NCBI GenBank assembly: GCA_036564245.1
Contig: DATCKU010000067.1
Location: forward strand, 29,552 to 93,551
Length of the DNA stretch: 64,000 nucleotides
Reading direction: 5' to 3'
Source: Thermasporomyces sp036564245
GTDB taxonomy: Bacteria; Actinomycetota; Actinomycetes; Propionibacteriales; Actinopolymorphaceae
In this document: positions 60,638 to 64,000 of the stretch, piece by piece
Layout: every line of letters starts with the position of its first letter
Numbering within the stretch: position 1 is the first letter of the stretch
The notes under the pieces: generated by a model
What the model was told of the DNA's origin: nothing
Databases searched by the model: none
The model's input: only the letters and a program-made list of their open reading frames with translations
Program-made: the position numbers and the translations under genes

Positions 60638-63211
60638 CTACGCCGGCACGACGTTGACCAGTTTGGGTGCGCGTACGATCACCCGAGCGACGGCGCGTCC
60701 ACCAAGCGCCGTCTGCACCTTCGTCGACGCCAGCGCCTGCTCACGCAGCTCGTCCTCGCTGATGTCGGGCGACACCTCGAACTTGTCCCGCACCTTGCCC
60801 GCCACCTGCACCACTGCGGTAACGGACTCTGCAGCGGCCAGCTGGGGATCGTAGGTCGGCCATCCGGCCAGCGCGACCGTCGGCGAGTGTCCCAGGCGCT
60901 CCCACATGTCCTCCGCGGTGTAGGGCGCAACCACGCTGAGCATCACGGCCAGCGCCTCGACCGCCTCACGAACGGCTGGATCCGCCGGGCCGCATCCGCT
61001 GTCGATCGCCTTTCGTACGGCACTCACCAGCTCCATGAGCCGCGCGATGCCGACGTTGAACTTAAACGCCTCGACGTTCTCGGTGAACTCCTTGATGGTG
61101 CGGTGGGTCGCACGGCGCAGAGCCACGTCACCGGTCGAGAAGTCGACGCCGACCGGGCTGGTCACGTCTCCCGACAGCCGCCAGGCGCGCTGCAGGAACT
61201 TCAGCGACCCGCCCGGGGACACGTCGGCCCAGTCGATGTCGTCCTCCGGAGGTCCGGCGAACGCCATCGTCAACCGGATGGCGTCGACGCCGTACGTCTC
61301 CAGTTGCTCTCCCAGATCAACGCCGTTGCCCAGCGACTTGCTCATCGCGGCGCCCTTGTTGATGACCTGGCCCTGGTTGAGCAACGCGGTGAACGGCTCG
61401 ACGAAGTCGACCGCGCCCATGTCGTACAGCACCTTCGTGAAGAACCGGCTGTACAGCAGGTGCAGGATCGCGTGCTCGACTCCCCCGACGTACTGGTCCA
61501 CCGGCATCCAGCGCCGCACCGCTTCGGGGTCGAACGGCCCTTCGTCGTACGACGGCGAGCAGTAGCGCAGGTAGTACCACGACGAGTCGACGAACGTGTC
61601 CATCGTGTCGCTGTCGCGCTTGGCCGGTCCGCCGCACTTGGGGCAGGACACGTTGACCCATTCAGTCGCCGCGGCGAGAGGCGACGTGCCCTTGGGCGCG
61701 AGGTCGGCTCCCCGCAGATCGGGCAGCTCCACCGGCAGCTCCTCGTCGGGCACCGGTACCTCGCCACAGGCCTCGCAGTGCACGATCGGGATCGGGCAGC
61801 CCCAGAACCGCTGCCGCGAGATCAGCCAGTCACGCAGCCGGTAGGTCACGGCCCGCTTGCCCAGGCCCTTGGACTCCAGCCAGTCGATCATCCGGGCCTT
61901 CGCCTCGGCGACGCCCAGTCCGTTGAGGCTCACCTCGTCGTTGGCCGAGTTGATGGCCGGGCCCTCACCGACGTACGCCTCACCGTCGAAGTCCTCCGGC
62001 GGCTGCACCGTCCGAATGATCGGCAGGTCGTACGCCTTGGCGAAGTCCCAGTCGCGCTGGTCCTCGCCTGGCACCGCCATGATCGCGCCGGTGCCGTAGT
62101 CGGCCAGCACGTAGTCGGCGGCATAGACGGGGATCCGTTCGCCGTTCGCCGGGTTGACGGCGTAGACACCCAGGAAGACACCGGTCTTCTCGCGTTCGGT
62201 CGACAGCCGCTCGATCTCGCTGGCGCGCTTGACCTGCTCCAGGTAGGCCTCGAACGCCGGCCGCTGCTCGTCCCGGCAGATCTCGTTGGCCAGCTTGGCG
62301 TCCGCGGCCACGACGAAGAACGTCGCACCGAACAACGTGTCAGGTCGTGTGGTGAACACCGTGACCGGCTCGTCGCGCACGGCCGAGCCGTCAGCGGTGA
62401 CGATCGAGAAGTCGATGTACGCGCCCTCGGAGCGGCCGATCCAGTTGCGCTGCATGGTCAGCACACGCTCCGGCCACTTGCCCTCCAGGAGCTTCATGTC
62501 GTCCAGGAGGCGCTGCGCGTAGTCGGTGATCTTGAAGTACCACTGCGTCAGCTCGCGCTTGGTGACCTGCGCCCCACAGCGCTCGCAGTTGCCACCGATC
62601 ACCTGCTCGTTGGCCAGCACCGTCTGGTCCTGCGGGCACCAGTTGACCATCGACGCCTTGCGGTAGGCCAGGCCGCGCTCGTAGAACCGCAGGAACAGCC
62701 ACTGCGTCCACTTGTAGTACGACGGATCGCAGGTGTGCAGCCGCCGCGACCAGTCGAACGACACGCCGTAGCGCTGGAACGAGCTGGCCTGGGTCTCGAT
62801 GTTGGCGTACGTCCACTCGGCCGGGTGGGCATTGCGACGGATGGCGGCGTTCTCGGCCGGCAGACCGAAGGCGTCCCAGCCGATCGGGTGCAGGACGTTG
62901 TAGCCCTTCTGCCACCAGTAGCGCGCGATCAGGTCGCCGAACGCGTACGCCTCGGCGTGCCCCATGTGGAGATCGCCGGAGGGGTACGGGAACATGTCGA
63001 GCAGATAGCGACGTTCGCGCGGGTCCGGCTCGGTCTTGGGGTCCTCTCCGGCGAGGCGGTCCGCCCGGAACGGGTCCATCCGCTGCCACACCGGCAGCCA
63101 CTTGTCCTGGAGGCGGACGAAGTCATAGGTCTCGGTGCCCGTTCCCGCTCGAGGATCCGTTCCCGCTCGAGCGGTGGCCGGCTCCGGCTCTGCCGCGTGG
63201 GACTTGCTCAT
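60638..63211 (-). CDS. leuS: Leucyl-tRNA synthetase
   Basis: 857 residues, full length. HMGH (82-85), editing domain with TTRPDTLFG (287-295) and GTGAIMAVPGEDQRD (373-387), zinc ribbons CERCG and CEACG plus CPKCG, and AMSKS (622-626, Ala in the first position). The C-terminal domain ends NVVPA. Housekeeping enzyme. ATG at 63211 with GGAG 8 nt upstream. Preceded by a leader peptide and an intrinsic terminator. Confidence 0.97.
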   Translation of the reverse strand: MSKSHAAEPEPATARAGTDPRAGTGTETYDFVRLQDKWLPVWQRMDPFRADRLAGEDPKTEPDPRERRYLLDMFPYPSGDLHMGHAEAYAFGDLIARYWWQKGYNVLHPIGWDAFGLPAENAAIRRNAHPAEWTYANIETQASSFQRYGVSFDWSRRLHTCDPSYYKWTQWLFLRFYERGLAYRKASMVNWCPQDQTVLANEQVIGGNCERCGAQVTKRELTQWYFKITDYAQRLLDDMKLLEGKWPERVLTMQRNWIGRSEGAYIDFSIVTADGSAVRDEPVTVFTTRPDTLFGATFFVVAADAKLANEICRDEQRPAFEAYLEQVKRASEIERLSTEREKTGVFLGVYAVNPANGERIPVYAADYVLADYGTGAIMAVPGEDQRDWDFAKAYDLPIIRTVQPPEDFDGEAYVGEGPAINSANDEVSLNGLGVAEAKARMIDWLESKGLGKRAVTYRLRDWLISRQRFWGCPIPIVHCEACGEVPVPDEELPVELPDLRGADLAPKGTSPLAAATEWVNVSCPKCGGPAKRDSDTMDTFVDSSWYYLRYCSPSYDEGPFDPEAVRRWMPVDQYVGGVEHAILHLLYSRFFTKVLYDMGAVDFVEPFTALLNQGQVINKGAAMSKSLGNGVDLGEQLETYGVDAIRLTMAFAGPPEDDIDWADVSPGGSLKFLQRAWRLSGDVTSPVGVDFSTGDVALRRATHRTIKEFTENVEAFKFNVGIARLMELVSAVRKAIDSGCGPADPAVREAVEALAVMLSVVAPYTAEDMWERLGHSPTVALAGWPTYDPQLAAAESVTAVVQVAGKVRDKFEVSPDISEDELREQALASTKVQTALGGRAVARVIVRAPKLVNVVPA

Positions 63212-63516
63212 CGTTCGTGCTCCGTGAAGGCTGGGCGGATGGTGACTTCTGCCGGGGACGCGGCGACCCCACCACCGGCCGGCGCCGGCATCTCGGGGAC
63301 GCCCCTCAGACCTCGAACGAAAAACCCCTCAACACAGGAGGGGTTCGCCGCGCCGACGCGGTGCTCACGCACCCGCTGATGGTCAGCGCGGCCCGCTAAG
63401 GAGCAGAGCCACTGGCATGGTCTTCAGGGTAGCGCACGTGGACGCTCGGTCGTCGCGTGGCATGACGCGCGACGCCGCGGGGCTGACACCGACCCGCGCA
63501 GGGCGGCGTACCGGGC
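63212..63516 (-). other. leuS leader region
   Basis: 305 bp between leuS and the methyltransferase gene. It contains the leader peptide and terminator described separately, then about 105 nt before the leuS start with no gene. TACCCT 7 nt upstream of the leader ATG (63418) would suit a -10 for a leaderless transcript. Confidence 0.7.
63318..63418 (-). promoter_or_regulatory. leuS attenuator: leader peptide and intrinsic terminator
   Basis: Leader ORF 63383-63418 encodes MPVALLLSGPR, with CTG CTC CTT in a row. Then GCCGCGC near its end can pair with GCGCGGC downstream, with a GTGC/GCAC hairpin closed by GTGA in between. A strong intrinsic terminator follows: AACCCCTC (63338-63345 on the minus strand) with GAGGGGTT (63323-63330), 7-nt loop, and five T at 63318-63322. 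This is the full layout of ribosome-mediated attenuation responding to charged tRNA-Leu. No T-box core motifs were recognised. Confidence 0.9.
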
Positions 63517-64000
63517 TCAGGGCGAGGGACTGGGACCGTAGAGCCGCCTCCGGACGATCTCGAACGACACCACAGCCGCGGCGCAGGCGACGTTGAGGGA
63601 CTCCACGTCGCCTGGCATCGGGATGCTCGCCCACCGCGCGACGAAGGGCCGCACCGGGTCCGTCACCCCCTCGGTCTCGCTGCCGAGGACGAACGCCACG
63701 GGAGGCTCCACGCGGGTCTCGAAGATCGTCTCCTTCGCGTCGGCCGCGAGCCCCACCACCTCGTAGCCGGCCTCGACCAGCCGCTCCACAGCCTCCTCCG
63801 CCGTCCCGCACCGGAGCACCGGCGCCCGGAACGCCACGCCGGCGGAGGCCTTCACCACCAGGGGATCGAGGTCAGCGACACCCCGATGGGGGACGACCAC
63901 CCCGCCCAGACCGGCCGCCGTCGCGGTGCGCAGGATCATGCCCACGTTGGCGGGAGTCTTGATGCCGTCCAGGACGAGAACCGTGTCCGGACGCTCGTGG
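63517..64000 (-). CDS. TrmH/SpoU-family RNA 2'-O-methyltransferase, partial
   Basis: Truncated at its 5' end by the window edge: the frame stays open to 64000. Visible motifs are DGIKTPANVGMILRTATAAG (motif 1), VLGSETEGV (motif 2) and IPMPGDVESLNVACAAAVVSFEIVRRR (motif 3), which form the SPOUT knot. It methylates a ribose in rRNA or tRNA. The substrate cannot be decided. Upstream of leuS and transcribed in the same direction. Confidence 0.92.
   Translation of the reverse strand, partial: HERPDTVLVLDGIKTPANVGMILRTATAAGLGGVVVPHRGVADLDPLVVKASAGVAFRAPVLRCGTAEEAVERLVEAGYEVVGLAADAKETIFETRVEPPVAFVLGSETEGVTDPVRPFVARWASIPMPGDVESLNVACAAAVVSFEIVRRRLYGPSPSP

Noticed and set aside
63318..63418. T-box riboswitch in front of leuS
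   Set aside because: A terminator is present, but no T-box consensus or specifier stem was seen. A short ORF with three consecutive Leu codons and complementary arms explains the leader better.
1..64000. CRISPR array, prophage or insertion sequence with transposase
   Set aside because: No regularly spaced direct repeats with unique spacers, integrase, capsid or transposase sequences were recognised.
1..64000. CGTACG-rich motifs as a DNA uptake signal linked to comEA/comEC
   Set aside because: GTACG-type words are common in both coding and non-coding parts and fit general base and codon preference. No consistent longer motif or orientation was evident by eye.

Overview
The window is high-GC DNA packed with genes on both strands, with many GTG starts and many ATGA or GTGA overlaps. 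The gene set and order (leuS, comEA, comEC, holA, rpsT, lepA, hemW, hrcA, dnaJ, HIT, phoH, ybeY, CorC-like, era, cytidine-deaminase-like, leuA, recO, uppS, zur, znuBCA, glyS, ppdK) is a typical actinobacterial chromosomal core. I would guess an actinomycete near Propionibacteriales, but the rank below class is not established by the sequence. No phage, transposase, CRISPR array, rRNA or tRNA gene was recognised.

Layout. 1-6.4 kb: ppdK, an MpaB/DUF2236-type oxygenase, a lipoprotein and glyS. 6.6-10.5 kb: a zinc uptake operon (znuACB) with a palindromic Zur-type box over its promoter and start, followed by zur. 10.5-13.5 kb: uppS, recO, a CPBP-type membrane protease and a cysteine-free HesB-like protein. 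13.9-18.6 kb: an orphan solute-binding protein divergent from a lacI-type regulator and a Gfo/Idh/MocA oxidoreductase, with two near-identical 16-nt operator candidates between them. 18.7-24.5 kb: leuA with a Leu-rich leader peptide, an ankyrin protein, a GNAT protein, era and a cytidine-deaminase-like gene. 24.5-26.9 kb: an SDR, a doubly frameshifted methyltransferase and an ECF sigma factor. 26.9-34 kb: corC-like, ybeY, phoH (interrupted by an intein), HIT, dnaJ and hrcA with a CIRCE element. 34-41.5 kb: MBL hydrolase, DUF3097, hemW, fadD and lepA. 41.7-50.5 kb: a probable operon of a lanthionine-synthetase-like enzyme, two paralogous APH-fold proteins flanking it and two ABC transporters. 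50.7-58.6 kb: rpsT, holA, comEC, comEA, an APH-fold protein, DegV and a PNPOx-like protein. 58.6-64 kb: two leucyl-tRNA synthetases, one lacking the editing domain, each behind its own Leu-rich leader peptide, and the edge of a TrmH-type methyltransferase.

The most unusual points are these. (1) A 567-residue leucyl-tRNA synthetase paralogue without the CP1 editing domain sits next to the full-length leuS, and both have homologous mini-leaders with three consecutive Leu codons and a shared Ser-x-Pro-Arg end. (2) PhoH carries a 364-residue intein with the Trp-Cys-Thr signature of class 3 inteins and Ala at position 1. (3) The lanthionine-synthetase-like operon has no visible precursor peptide and an altered cyclase zinc site. 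(4) A dispersed intergenic repeat family with the end AAATGACC lies just after stop codons and sometimes supplies them. One pair of copies forms the 19-bp inverted ends of a 337-bp element.

Three leucine genes (leuA, leuS and the leuS paralogue) all appear to be controlled by ribosome-mediated attenuation, so leucine supply and leucyl-tRNA charging would be sensed at three points within this window.
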